Origin: Dryococelus australis
Taxonomy: Eukaryota; Arthropoda; Insecta; Phasmatodea; Phasmatidae
Reading direction: 5' to 3'
DNA: 64,000 nt
Assembly (NCBI GenBank): GCA_029891345.1
Contig: CM057000.1
Coordinates: 127,385,338-127,449,337, forward strand
This document shows, piece by piece, positions 34,930 to 47,014 of this stretch; the stretch's first letter is position 1; every line of letters begins with the position of its first letter. The notes under the pieces were generated by a model, which did not search any database, was not told the origin of the DNA, and worked only from the letters and a program-made list of their open reading frames with translations. Position numbers and translations under genes: made by a program.

Positions 34930-35265
34930 ATTAAATATTTCTCTATCTACTTGGTCACTGCGGCCCCACTTAACATAGTTATATCAACTGAGCCACTAAG
35001 ACACCACTTCGAATCTCTCTATCCACTGAGCTACAACGGTCCCAATTGTTTTATATATTTCCGCTTGCTCACTGCGACTCCACTTGATATAGTACTATCC
35101 ACTAAGCCGCTGCAGCCCCACTTAATGTAGTTCTATCCACTAAGTCACTGGGCCCCCCCACTTAACATAGTTCTATCCACTAAGTCACTACTTGGAATCG
35201 CTCTATCCAGTGAGCCACTGCGGCCCCACTTGGGATCTCTCTATTCACTGAGCTATTAGGGCACC
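34930..35265 (-). repeat. Tandem array of tRNA 5'-half-like units (A box only)
   Basis: About nine degenerate units of 30-40 bp. Read on the minus strand each runs TGGGGCCGCAGTGGCTCAGT then GGATAGAACTATGTTAAG, with variations. Several units hold a canonical pol III A box: TAGCTCAGTGG near 35025, TAGCTCAGTGA near 35245, and TGGCTCACTGG near 35210. This resembles the D-arm half of a tRNA gene such as tRNA-Arg or tRNA-Lys. No B box is seen in any unit. It lies between two AT-rich microsatellites. Confidence 0.7.
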
Positions 35266-35294
35266 ATTTGATATATATGTGTATATATATGCTT

Positions 35295-35330
<36 letters not shown>
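35295..35330. repeat. Perfect AT palindrome capped by CGTG/CACG
   Basis: cgtgat, a run of AT units, then atcacg: a self-complementary stretch of about 36 bp that would extrude readily as a cruciform. Confidence 0.85.
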
Positions 35331-36070
35331 CAGTACCCCATTGGTTTAGTTAATTTTGTAAATTTTTTCAGATGTACAAATTAGTATTTGTTAATACGGC
35401 TGCGACAAAACGGAAGAATTTGTATTTGACACCAAATTATTAAAAATTAAAAAATCTAACATGTAAGATTTATTTTATTTTATGAAAATTTCATTACATA
35501 CAATGTGTACTTGCTGAACAATGATTGATACAAATAATTTTTTTTCTTGTGGTCCGACACTAAAAGCCACCGAAATCTCTCCACTCCACACGCTTTACAT
35601 TACTGATTAATTATTTAATTCTCCTTTTAGAAACCTGATTTTCTGAAATAAGGTATTAGTGGAAGGTCATACAATATTTTACTGGAAACCGTAAACTACA
35701 GTAGTTTAATATAATAGTCTCTACAAAATGCATCTATTAAAAATCATTAGCCACTGAATTTCTGCCACAATTGGGGCACGAAATCCTCAAAATTAATGAC
35801 CAAACTTTATTGTAAATAAATGCACTGATAAAAAAATATTTAGTGTTGGGAAGCTTGCCATATAATAATCTGTGCGATATTTTAAAGATTTTATCGGATA
35901 GTTACGTATATGGCAATATACCATATATAGATACTTAGAGAGGCGAAAAAATATATATTTTTGGTTCAAGGAATAATATGAATTTTCCGGTATGTGCGTT
36001 TTATGAGCAAGCCATAGTTAATTTATACTATTAACTACACTGACACATAGACTCCAGTTATATTCACAGA
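35331..36070. other. AT-rich; only a SINE tail fragment recognised
   Basis: No gene. The stretch holds a SINE family 2 tail at 35557-35591 and is otherwise unassigned. Confidence 0.4.
35557..35591 (+). repeat. SINE family 2, 3' tail fragment
   Basis: actaaaagccaccgaaatct then ctccactccacac matches the end of the minus-strand copy at 23341. Either a heavily 5'-truncated insertion or the tail of a partner LINE. Confidence 0.45.
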
Positions 36071-36754
36071 ATACCATGTAAATAATTGAGGTAAATTTCC
36101 CTTACTTGTAAGGGAAGCCAATTATATCTGCATGTAAGGTAAAATTACCTCTTAAATGTAGAGTAAATTTACATAACAAGTAAAGTAATATTCCCTAATC
36201 GTACGGAAAAAGTACCTGACAAAAGAGGGGAAAATTCCCATACAAGTAAGGGAAAAATACCATAAAAGTAAGGGAATTTTAAATATATTGTTTAATAAAA
36301 TCATACTTTGAAATACCTCGAACTATTAGTAATTTAAATTTTGTTATTACACACGTCCTCTGAAGAATATTAACTGAAACCTCAACTCTAAAATCGTCGA
36401 CGCTTGCTGGTGACAGGGTGCGAACCATGGTCGTCTATCATGATAGGCTGATCCGCTGTCCATTACACCACGACGACAGCATGATAATATCACTGAGTAT
36501 TAGTTTGTCAAAGGATTGTTTCTTCAGCCCGTCCTCACAATTGGCTGTTGAGACAATGCTGAAGAGATGCACGTGTCGTAAGGTAATTTTGCCATCCATG
36601 TATGGGATTTGCCACTACCATGTACGTTAATTTTACTCCAGAGTGCGGAAATTTTACCTTACCCGCAAGGAAAACTGTTTCTCCCACACAAGTTTGCGAA
36701 TGTTACCCCACACGTGTTAGGTAGTTTTCTCATTGTATTTTACATTGTAGCACA
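36071..36754. mobile_element. TIR-like element with subterminal CTTACAAGTAAGGG motifs
   Basis: The ends taccatgtaaataattgagg and tctcattgtattttacattg are imperfect inverses. The left 220 bp carries at least six forms of a short motif around cttacttgtaagggaa, in both orientations; the right 120 bp carries related pieces (attttaccttacccgcaagg, gttaggtagttttc). Dense subterminal repeats are typical of hAT- or CACTA-like non-autonomous elements. A tRNA-like block lies in the middle. Confidence 0.5.
36409..36480 (-). repeat. tRNA-like sequence with good A and B boxes
   Basis: On the minus strand TGGTGTAATGG is a perfect A-box match, and GGTTCGCACCC is a B box with one mismatch, at tRNA-like spacing. 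The middle resembles a tRNA-Arg type (gacagcggatcag). The 5' and 3' ends pair poorly, so it is a tRNA-derived relic or SINE head inside the surrounding element. Confidence 0.6.
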
Positions 36755-37411
36755 CGCCTAAAAAAAGATCCGCCCCACCGGTATTTCAAAATTGCGAGAT
36801 TTCTCACGGCCCAAGAGAAAGTATGGGATTTGTTCTAGTTCGAGTTATATTGTGGTCAAACCATACTTGTTAAGATTGTGGGGATCTCATGATGGTAGAG
36901 CAAGTGCGGTAAATAAATATATAACGAGCTATAGGTTGCTATATGATTACATAATTAAAAATTTGGAGATTACATAAAATACTAAATGGTTGGGGGAGCT
37001 TTGTAAAGTCAATTACATCAACGACCTTACTGGGAGCCATTGGTACTTGTCCTGCCTTCAGAAGTAATAGGAGCCGGATGAAGTATTGCCGAATTATGGC
37101 GGTTGGCACAGCAAGCTTCTTGGGACGTCCATCTCGGTCGACGTCACATGGAGAAAGACGCCTTCCGCCACTCTGCATTGCCCTCATATCGGCGTCGCAT
37201 AACGCAACATGCCCTAATTCCCTGGGGCTGGAAGACGGGATCCCTGCTTACCGACGTTTGGCTATGCGAGTCCCGGTAGCGGCAACCGGCTGCCCTGATT
37301 ACAGCTCGTGTGTGATGGAGTGTTCAGGCGGGCCGTCGCGTTAAGGCCTCTTCACGCCGCGTCGTTACAGATTACCATACTTTCTGCCCGTACGGAACAC
37401 CACTCCAAATA
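36755..37411. other. No recognisable feature; GC-rich patch at 37080-37370
   Basis: A GC-rich patch with overlapping frames of 82 and 88 codons on opposite strands, neither recognised. Nothing else supported. Confidence 0.4.
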
Positions 37412-38062
37412 AACTATTCACGGTAAACTATGCCCTTCTGAAAGCCCTTCTTAATATGTACTCGTATGCACGTTGTGTATTCTTCCGCCGTATGTAAAAT
37501 TAACACCGCCACTGGCATCGTGACATTATTCATGTATCGGTCAGATGGAACTGTAACGTTATCAGTAAATTTTCTAACAAATTTGTTGATTCTTACACTT
37601 GAATCCATTAGAAAATAAGCTGACAGCCAAATAAATCACTTGAGAGTTTACAAGTATTTTCCTAACACTTAATTCAACGTTGAAATACGGATCTAGCTCC
37701 CATTCGTCATTACCAACTTTACAGAGTGGATGCCACTCCATGTGACCGTTAAGACGTGACTATAGTATGTTCACAGTAAAGTGAGCACTTTTGAGGTCCT
37801 AGTTACATTTATTCAGCGTTTTTAAATCCTTTATGCACCATTTAAATAAATATTGCCGTATAAGTAATAAACATAGTGTGTAGATTACACCACACTGAGA
37901 AGTCAACATCGAAAACCAAAATAAAATGTATTTATTGACTATTATTACAAATGCAAGGGCTTTCAAAAGTACTCACTTTACCGTGAATAGCCTCTAGGTA
38001 TATGCGATGACATTTTTCAAAGGTTGATTTTAAAAAATTCTCAGTTAAACGTTATCAGCCTT
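37412..38062 (-). mobile_element. MITE family 1, outer reverse copy (split)
   Basis: The left end actattcacggtaaactatg leads into family landmarks in reverse (ttcttccgccgtatg, tcagatggaactgtaac). The copy breaks at about 37762 and resumes at about 37997 with gtatatgcgatgacattttt and ends cagttaaacgttatcagcc. The two halves join at the position expected from 31356-31735. Confidence 0.8.
37763..37994. mobile_element. Short MITE sharing family 1 termini, nested
   Basis: A 232-bp element with the family 1 terminal repeat at both ends (gtaaagtgagcacttttgag; ggctttcaaaagtactcact) but an unrelated interior. TA flanks each side. It is inserted in the outer copy and is a second subfamily that the same transposase would recognise. 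Confidence 0.8.
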
Positions 38063-38889
38063 TACCTGAGGCATATAATTTTGTAAAGTGCCTAATACTG
38101 TCTTAGCGAACATTTTTGAGGCGTTTATTTTAAACAAAAAAAATGTGTTTCCTGTTTCTGAACTCTTGAATATTACGTATATTTGAACAACGTGCCCTGT
38201 AGGTCTCGTAGTTTTGCATTATGTTTACGTCATGCGTAAATATGATCACTATTGCCTTTCTTCTTTCTCCAAATAAACGCGGTAATGTTCCACTTCCAGG
38301 CACTTGCGAGGAATAAACTTACGTGGGGTTCATCGCACAAGCCACTGTTCGTTATTGTTTTGTGGCCTCGAAAAAATTTGCCGATCGCAATACTCTTGAT
38401 TTCAGCTTGTTTTGAACTTTTCGCTACTCTCTGCCAGGAAACAACGCGTGTGTGTAAGCGGAAACAGAACAGTCTCGAACTATTTACAAGTAACGAATAA
38501 AACAGGCTTCCCGATAAGTACTGGAGTTTAAACAAAATATCGTTACGACGTAACCCTGTCTGTTCGTGACGTGTGATACTCCAGACGGTCGCAAACAAAT
38601 GCAGAAGCGTGACTCGAAACAGAGAGCTTCTTCTCGCAGTGCGAAGTAGCAAAACGCTAGAAAGAAGCCCGATGGTAGAAGAAAATGAATTATAATTTTC
38701 ATATGTCAACCACTTAAGTGGAAGGAGCTGATCAGAATATATGCTCATGTATATATGTTGGTGTGTGCAAATGCCTGCGCTATTCCCTTCTGCGTATGGC
38801 ATGTTGGTAACCCTCTGACCAAACTAGGTGGATATCTCTCACTACTCGCAGTGTATATATTTTACACAAAACCAGATTTAAACTCGAAA
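38063..38889. other. Long unrecognised open frame only
   Basis: A minus-strand frame of 190 codons (38230-38802) is the longest in the window, yet it shows no domain, signal peptide or coding bias I recognise. A frame of this length is not surprising by chance in 64 kb. No splice context supports it. Confidence 0.3.
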
Positions 38890-40560
38890 CCATGCATTAG
38901 GTGAAAATCGGTTGATTGTTACCCGAAAATAAGGCAAAGAAACCATTTCTTTATCGGCGCTATCTTACAAAACTGCCTAAAATATTTTCTTTATATTACA
39001 TGGCTTGTTGGTGCTGTCAGCAAAAAAAGATTGGTTGAATTTGGTAAAATTGTCACATAGATAAGCCAAATATATCAAAATATTTATATAACCACCATTT
39101 TGAAAATCATTGTCTACCCTATTTAAACCATGTAACTTTGCATGGTCTTCTGTAGGTGTGCAAAATTTTGTGTAAATTATATGAATTATTCCGGAAATAT
39201 GACAAAATGTTCATTTTACTCACTTGACATTACTTTGCTAAAAATCCGGCGAAAGAGTAATCTGTGTACAAATAAATGATGCTTCGGATTAATACAGCAC
39301 GCAGACAAAATTTGGTTGTATTTTGTTGAAACATTTCGTAGATATAACAAATTAATCTTAATAATTTACATAACCCCCATCACAGCATGCCTGCCGCACA
39401 TAACACATGTTAATTTACATAGCCTACTGTTGCAATACTTGTGGGAAATTTCGGTATGAATCGGTTGATTGACCCTCCAGATATGGCATAAAAATTCCAT
39501 TGTTCATGTGACGATCTTCATAAATGGAGGACCAAAAGGTTATGTATAGGCGCGTTACATGATTGTCATATATAAAATACACGAAATTACATTTAAACCT
39601 GTTACATTGTTTCGTAGATATAGCACACTAAGCTAAAATGTTTGTATAGGTGCCATTTAGAAAATAAGAGACTTACACACTTAAAATACACATATTAAAA
39701 TAGCCTACCACAGTACAACTTCTTCGCTAAATTTGAAATAATTCGGTTGATTGTTTCCCGAATTACGCCATAAATTTTTTTATCATTTCATGTGGTGCTA
39801 TCTTATAAATTCGCAGAGAAATGAGGCTTTGCAAAGAAAATTTTAATGGATATAACTGACACTGTTAGCAAACAAATTTTAAGTTGAAAATATTTTTTTT
39901 TTCAATTTCGTAGATAAAAAAATGTAGAGTTAAAATATTTATATGGCCACCATTTTTAAAATATGTGTCTGACATACTTGAAACATTTTTGTTCATATCC
40001 ACAGCCTCAGTACTAATTGTTTACCAAATTTGGTTGGAATCTGTCAATTGTTTCCCGAGGTACTGTATTACAAAAAAACATAATTAATTCGTATAGCAGT
40101 GTCTTACAAAATGGCGGACAAAAGTTGTTGTCTTTTAGCTTTTCTGATACTTGTAATAGGTTCCTCCAGCATACAAAATTTGGTAGAAACGGTATGCTAA
40201 TTATACCAAATAAATATAAAATATTTGCATGGCCGCCATATTGATAATAAGTGCCTAATTAAGTTCAATTACTTATATTTAACTAGCGTGCCGTACTATT
40301 ACTTCGAGATTTAATGCAAATGCTTTATATTTTTAGGTGGCTCTGTCTTCCAAATTGGCGGACTAACAACAATATTCACCTCTGCAGTCAATGCTTACAC
40401 CTTGCGATGTCACCATACAAAATTTGGTTTAAACCAGTTGAATGGTTGCCGAGATATAACACATTACCCAAAATTCCTAAACGGCCCCCATTTTGAAAGT
40501 AAGTGTACGGCGTGGATAAACCTATAAATGCCAGGTGTCCTTACTTAGTATTTGTAGGTG
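38890..40560 (+). repeat. Degenerate tandem array, period about 290 bp
   Basis: About six decayed units. Landmarks recur at roughly 280-300 bp steps: ggttgattgttacccgaaa (38911), ggttgattgaccctccagat (39461), ggttgattgtttcccgaatt (39743), gtcaattgtttcccgaggta (40042). They are followed by ggcgctatcttacaaaa / gtggtgctatcttataaa / agtgtcttacaaaatggcgg. A second landmark set is catggccgccatattgat / atggccaccatttttaaa. No coding frame persists. The same unit occurs in reverse at 47530-48497. Confidence 0.7.
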
Positions 40561-43519
40561 CCGAGTTATGTGAAATTCGGTTCACTCATTGAAAAATTCA
40601 AGGGGTGACTAGGGGGGGGGGGGGGGGGAACCCAGGCACAGACTTCTATACAAGAGACACATCCACACACAGGTATGCAGGCAGGAAAGTAATCTCGTGA
40701 ACCTTTCGTTCCTTCGGGAAGTGGGCTAAAAAACCAAACATAATTTAATCGTTTTAAGGTTACGGCGAATGTCTGACTGCAGGTTGGGCGATAATCATAG
40801 TAACATTTTAGAAACAAAAAAAAAAATCAAAACGTTCGTATTGGGCGAATGACGAAACCAGTTAGAATATTAAACCACTCTAATACCAAGAGACACTTTT
40901 TTTGTGTTCTTATTAAAATTTATTAACTATTTATTTGAAATTCGAGAATATTCACGGGAATGATGAACATGATTATATGATCATTACATACATTTGACAG
41001 CCTTGTCAGCAATACAAATAATTGACAATAGTGATAATTAATTGCAAAATATTTTCGAATAAGTAATATGTAGGTCCGTGAACACTATTTAAACACTACG
41101 GTTATCCCATTTGAAAGTTAAAAATTAATGGAGAACATTTTTGAAATGATACACTGTAAGTTTATACTTCAGAAAATGAGTTGTGATATTTTTATACATG
41201 CATAAAGTTAATAATATATTTAATAAAATTTAAATATATTTTAAGTGTTTATTTTTATTTTATTTTTAGTTTAGTACATTGTTAAAAATTACACCAACAT
41301 TGTCGACTTAAAACCTTAAATTTAAGTTTCCCCTCCCCCCCTGAAAGTAACACCGTCGCAAAATAGACAGTTTATTCGTAGTGAACTGCTCTGTGCTTCA
41401 AAATGACACGGTCCTACACTCTCCGCTTCACCTAGGAAATATTATAATCTTCGTTCGTATAACTGAAAACGGTCAGAAATCTCAAGGACAAGGCTTGTGT
41501 TCACCGACAATACACGTTTCATCTCTTCCGCTTAGTAACTTATAAGTGGCAAAACTTGTTCTATCGTTCAGCTGGCTGAAACATTCGTTACTCAATATAC
41601 TTTACCTCGCCTCGAAAGAAACAGAACTTCAGTGCCTCAAGAAAATAAACAACAAAGGTGATCGTTTCATTTGTCGCTTTGCACTATACTGTTCTTTCTC
41701 AAATCTGTTTGATTACTCTAAGAGAGAGTAAATATTAACTATAGGGGCTTTATAAATGTCTCTAAATGCATGAATATCCGACACATAAAAATAAGAAAGA
41801 ATAAGATCTATTAGTGAACTTTGACGGAGTTAGATTTATTGACAAGATATTTGATTGCCAGTAACTCTGATGCACAGCAGCAGTTGGTAAAGTTTAGAGT
41901 TTTCCATTTCATACAACCTAACTTTTTGCTAAAAATTAAAAATATCAACCAAAAAGTCAATAAATATGACAAATTTACTGCCTCGAAATGGACAAATTAA
42001 TGCTATTCACAACTTTCCGATGTTAGCATTTTTTATATGTCAAAGAAAAAAGTTTTTTTTTTTTTTTTTCGAAACAAAATTTTTTAACATAAACATTCAA
42101 GAAGAAGAAATTCGGTTGAAATTAAGAAGTATTATTTTTATATTTTGCTATTATAAAGTACTGCATAGTAAAATGAAAAAAAAAATTTTTTTTACATGTA
42201 ATGATTTTGTGGGTTCTGTACGTTGTTATACTAAGAAAAGTAACAAGTGATATATGTGATAACTTTACCCTATATTAACTATTGTTGTATGTGATGTTTT
42301 TACTATTTGAATTTACAGTCAATAAAAAAAAACCCCATCGAAATATTTCACGTAGTTCGTAATACGTTCTTAATTTTATTTTTTTCTTGAATTGGCAAAC
42401 TGAGGGATCATCCCTTATCCTTAATAGAGTGTTGCACATAATTTAACGCATAATACGTTAACTGAGATCCACAAGTTTTGGAAGCCAACATAGAAAAACA
42501 AACGATGGCCAAACTCAGATGATGGTTTATGCTACTCTGAGAGCACATATTTTGCTATATTTTGTGTTATTTCCTGGGCAGCAATGCCATGCCAAATTTT
42601 AAGGTGTCAGAATTATACTGGCGGAAATACGCTATTCTGCTAAAATATTTGCTCACCAAGTTAATGGAAACAGGTATTTAGCATTGACCTTTCTTACTTA
42701 TATCTGGTACAGAAATAAGTAAGGGGTCCAAACGGGTTTGCCAATATATATGGAAATAACCAAGATCGTGACTGCGCTGGAATCTTTGCATTGTTCGTTA
42801 GAAACTAAGCTTGTTGAAATAATACACTTTTCCGAGCCCATATTTTAATTGACGTAATTTTTATGTGTCACACAAGCCACAAAATGTGACGGATTTACGT
42901 AATGTGTACCAACAAAGTTCGTGACCTTTGGTTATCGCCACCATGAGGCGATGTCCGAGCGATATTTCGGAACCAATTTCCAGTGCGAATATAACGGCGG
43001 TAGCTAATTACACAACTCATTTACCGCGTGTGCAATATTTTACACTCAGTTTACTTTACCGATGTAATTCATATCTCCGATGACCAAAAAAGCTCCTTCT
43101 TGCGGAAAATTAGGCGCTTCCTGTTAAAATCGATACATTATTTACGTGTAATTTGTCCTCGGCCATAACACAACGACATAAAGCTCTTCCTTCGGTTGAC
43201 CTATTCAGGAATATTTTTAAATATTACCTGCAAATATGACAATTCGCCAAAAAGTGAATGATATCCAGCTTTATAGGACACGCGAAAATGAAACTTTTGA
43301 AACTAAATTATATCTGGAGAGTACAGTCAGCGGTGAAAACAATTTTATGGGCAATTTATGTTTTCGTAGAGTCTTTAATTTGTAGCAATTCTAACAGAAA
43401 GTGAAGTCTGTCTATTTTTATCCTTTAGTGGTTGCCCTTGGTGCACGGAGTATGGCAGCAGCTCAGTTAATATGCCTTCCCCGACAGTTCCCCACACATC
43501 AAAGGGATTCTAATTCTAA
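40561..43519. other. No recognisable gene; AT-rich with one G-run
   Basis: A run of G at 40612-40628 is followed by AT-rich sequence with short unrecognised frames and poly-T/poly-A tracts near 42050 and 42180. No repeat partner seen. Confidence 0.45.
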
Positions 43520-43770
43520 ATACTGCATTCTAAGTCCGAATCAGTGATATCAATAAGTGAAATAACATTCACTGAAAGCCAGTTGATGAGCTACCGCTGA
43601 CCGGCAAATCAAACAAATTAATTGTGACGATTGATAGCAGTGGAAATTTTTGACATTCTATGGGAATCGCAAATGAATCAGCGAAATTCAGTCACTTTAT
43701 TAATTAATAATCTGCAAGTGATTATCAGTTCCTCAATTTTCACTCTATTCACTGATTTGGTTCAATTTTC
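43520..43770. mobile_element. Short copy of the GAATCAGTGA-type TIR element
   Basis: It starts ttctaagtccgaatcagtga and has many subterminal CACTGA/AATCAG steps (cattcactgaaagcc, tgaatcagcgaaattcagtc, tattcactgatttgg, ttttcactgtttcaagc). About 250 bp. The left end matches 60957 and 12743; the right boundary is approximate. Confidence 0.55.
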
Positions 43771-45385
43771 ACTGTTTCAAGCTATTCTACTATAATGGCG
43801 CTAAAGGTTATTTTTTCAGTAACTTCCGTTCAAATTATATATATGTGTGTATATATATATATAGTCCCAGCGTGAAAGCACATGTTTAAATAAATAATAT
43901 AGTTTGGAAAAAATATTTAAATAACTACGCGGTTTATTTTACTATTTTAATTTTAGTTGACTCCAAAGAGTAAAGTTTAACTACCATGTTATATAAAATA
44001 TTACCTGAAATATATTTCTATATTTTGAAACATTCGAAAGTGTTTTTCCTAAAATGTTGAGTATACGTCATGAGTTAAGAGTTATAAGAACGCATAAGTT
44101 GATCAGAAATTGTATAACTCGCTTTTCCTGGGACAAACGCTTTAGCCTCAATTTGCCACTTATGGATATGATGAGTATCATAGTGATAAATATATCAAAC
44201 CATGTATTACAATTAGGCCTTTTCATGTCCGCAATTCAAACAGTAAGCGAATAAGACTTTAAATTAATCTTTATTATGTTTGATTAATATCCTTGGTTTA
44301 AAGCTTAAATTGGCTTTACTTATGAACAGTGATAATAAACAACATTAATTATTAATATGCAGCAGAATGAGTGTTGGCTTATTTGGAAGACTGAACCCAC
44401 ATATTCTTCACAGAAATTCTTGCTATTTACGAACCTTTCATCGAAAGTAAATCTTACAGCGATGATTAGAGCACACATTTTTATTCTGTTTTTATGGGAA
44501 ATTCCGCTTTAAACACCTCCGGTGTCTTGAAAACGAGAACGTCGAGAGTCTACTGAAGCCAAAATTACATCCAAATTCCACTGTCGTGGAATTGTGCCCG
44601 AAAGAAAAACTACACCAGACGGCTTTTTAGATGAAAACAAATACGTTGCTTCTTTTGTTTATTTTTTTTTTTGCCGAGGCTCGTAAGAAGCGGAACGAAG
44701 AGGGAGCAGAGCTGTGCTGTCTTAAGGAGAAAGCCAGTATTGCGCTAATGAGAGGTCTGCGCTAATGAATGGCCCTGTACTTTATCAGACTACTTGTCTC
44801 TCCAGGAGTACATTCAAGGGGGAAAAAAAATTCTCTACGCAGGCACGAAGCCGTAAAATTTCCCATAGCTTTTTACTTTATGAAGCGCACCAATATTCCA
44901 CTACGTGAAGTAAATCATTTTATTGCTAGACTTTGCGAAAATTTTCTACATTTTTATGATTTCCAAAATTTCTTTACATATGTACTTAATAGTTTCGTTT
45001 TACTGGATCGTTGTTTATCTATTGGGAGAGCATTGTCATTATACAGATAAAAATACTATAGCATGTACCCTTTATACTTCCGTTAAAATGATTCAAATGC
45101 AAATTAAAATAGCCTTATTACAAACAAATATACATATAAACGTTCATACTTAGAGTGTAATAATATTGTGCTTCATGGTTAACCGGTGTAAATGAAGTGA
45201 ACAGCGTTACACGACAAACTAACATGAACCAAGTATTTAAAGTTGTGTACATATCCAACCAAGTTGGCCAGACGAAAGTAAAATTGGCTTATAACACAAG
45301 TTTGATTCAGTGAGAACGAAACAATAAGCTATTACACGAGTGTTTTGTGCACACCGTCACAGCCCAAGAGGTTACGTTTCAACGC
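43771..45385. other. No recognisable gene
   Basis: AT-rich with a TA/TG microsatellite near 43838-43862 and a less AT-rich patch at 44670-44830. The 93-codon frame at 44769-45050 is unrecognised. Confidence 0.45.
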
Positions 45386-45456
45386 TAATATTACATTTGT
45401 TATTTATAAAATGCATTAAAGTTACTGGATGTGTATCTGATATTTTGGACGAGCTA

Positions 45457-45493
<37 letters not shown>

Positions 45494-45569
45494 CATTTGT
45501 TATTTATAAAATGCATTAAAGTTACTGGATGTGTATCTGATATTTTGGACGAGCTAGCATATATATATC
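45386..45569. repeat. Exact 100-bp direct duplication around an (AT)n tract
   Basis: The unit beginning taatattacatttgttattt and ending gacgagctagc plus AT steps appears at 45386 and again at 45486, a shift of exactly 100 bp, with no difference seen over about 80 bp. The AT tract in the first unit is longer. A recent replication-slippage or AT-mediated duplication. Confidence 0.95.
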
Positions 45570-47014
45570 TTAACACATTGAAGGTATTTTTTTATATATA
45601 TTTTCCTGCCTACAGATTTTCGAAGTAGGAATTATTAAAATACAAATTGTGCTAAGAAATGTATTCCAATTAATAACTCTCTCCACGGCATTTCCCACGA
45701 AAATGAAAACCAATTGACTTAAAATCACATAATGAAAAGTTTTAGTTCATTGTCTTTGAAATTATGTTAATTTATAAGAAAATTCCTACGATGTGTTTAT
45801 CTTAATTAATTTGAATTTATTTACTATTGGATGCTAGACTCTTTGAAATTACATAAATGTTCCGAAATGTCGCTTCGTATTTTTTTTTCCAGAAGCACTA
45901 ATCCATCAGTGTCTACGTTATCAGACGTCGAAAATCATCTGCTTCTTTGCTGTAGATCGTAAAATTGGAACTGGAAAGGGATTATTAACATTCACTCACC
46001 ACTTCAGAGTGGAAAGCGCTGGTAGCCAGTAAATTACACATCATTGTCTCTTATCTGTGATACATGACTGGATCCAGCTTGAACCTTGTCTGTTTTTCAG
46101 TAGCGGCCTTGCTAATTGTAATTTAATGTATGACAACTGACGCAATTTTTCATACATATTTTCTGCTATCAATTCCTGACATAGTTAAACACAGTTTAAG
46201 TTTATAATACGAGGCCGAACAGAATCATTTTCGTTAACAATATAACACTCTGTTTTCTATAATGCAGTACACGAACAAAAATAAAACTTTTATGAACTGG
46301 TATAAAATATTCGCTAAATTTCAGTAGGATAATGGTTTGCAGACAGGAATAACTCTTGATGCTTCTGCTCAGTAGAAAGTGGTTTTACTTCAAATCATCA
46401 AAAGTTAAACTGCTTAATTTGGTTTTCTTTTATGCAGCACTACTGAAGATGTGTTTGGTATGAGAGTTAGTAGGATATGTAATTAGAGAATTCTTGTGAG
46501 TCAAATGCGTTAGTCTTTTATATTCATAAAAATCACAGAAGTTGTGAGAAAAGTATAATGGCATCAGGCTATGTCACGACTTCTCAGATTCTAGCGAGTT
46601 TCGAAATGGTTCACGTTATGTTACCATTTTAATAATCCTATCGCTGGTTTGATCTCTAAATATAATTTACATTTGATGCCTAGTTTAATTCATTAATAAA
46701 AAATTTGTTTTGTGAAACTGGTACGTTTACTTCTCCTGTTACAGCCACTTATAAACCAATGAGTATTTAGCTACAACGTGTAAATAAAGCTGCTCTATTA
46801 TTTATTTTAATTCATCATTTGCGAGTGTACCTCGTAGCGATTAGTTCAAAGACGGCGTGAGTAAACAGCTTGACCTAGTCGCTAAGAAAGTACTGTCCAG
46901 AACAAACTTCTTGTGTCGCGGAAGAGACGGTAACAACAAGTTGTTGAGGCAGTTGGCCACAAAATATTTGTTATTTTACACGTGTATCACATTCAGTTAA
47001 ACATTTCGATATTA
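45570..47014. other. No recognisable gene
   Basis: AT-rich, short frames only, no repeat partner recognised. Confidence 0.45.

Noticed and set aside
35295-35330. CRISPR-like or regulatory palindrome
   Set aside because: It is a simple AT microsatellite that happens to be capped by complementary bases; no spacer-repeat structure exists in the window.
36409-36480. Functional tRNA-Arg gene
   Set aside because: Good promoter boxes but no acceptor pairing and a poor anticodon arm.
38230-38802. Longest open frame (190 codons, minus strand)
   Set aside because: No domain, no coding composition, no splice context; a frame of this length can arise by chance in 64 kb on two strands.
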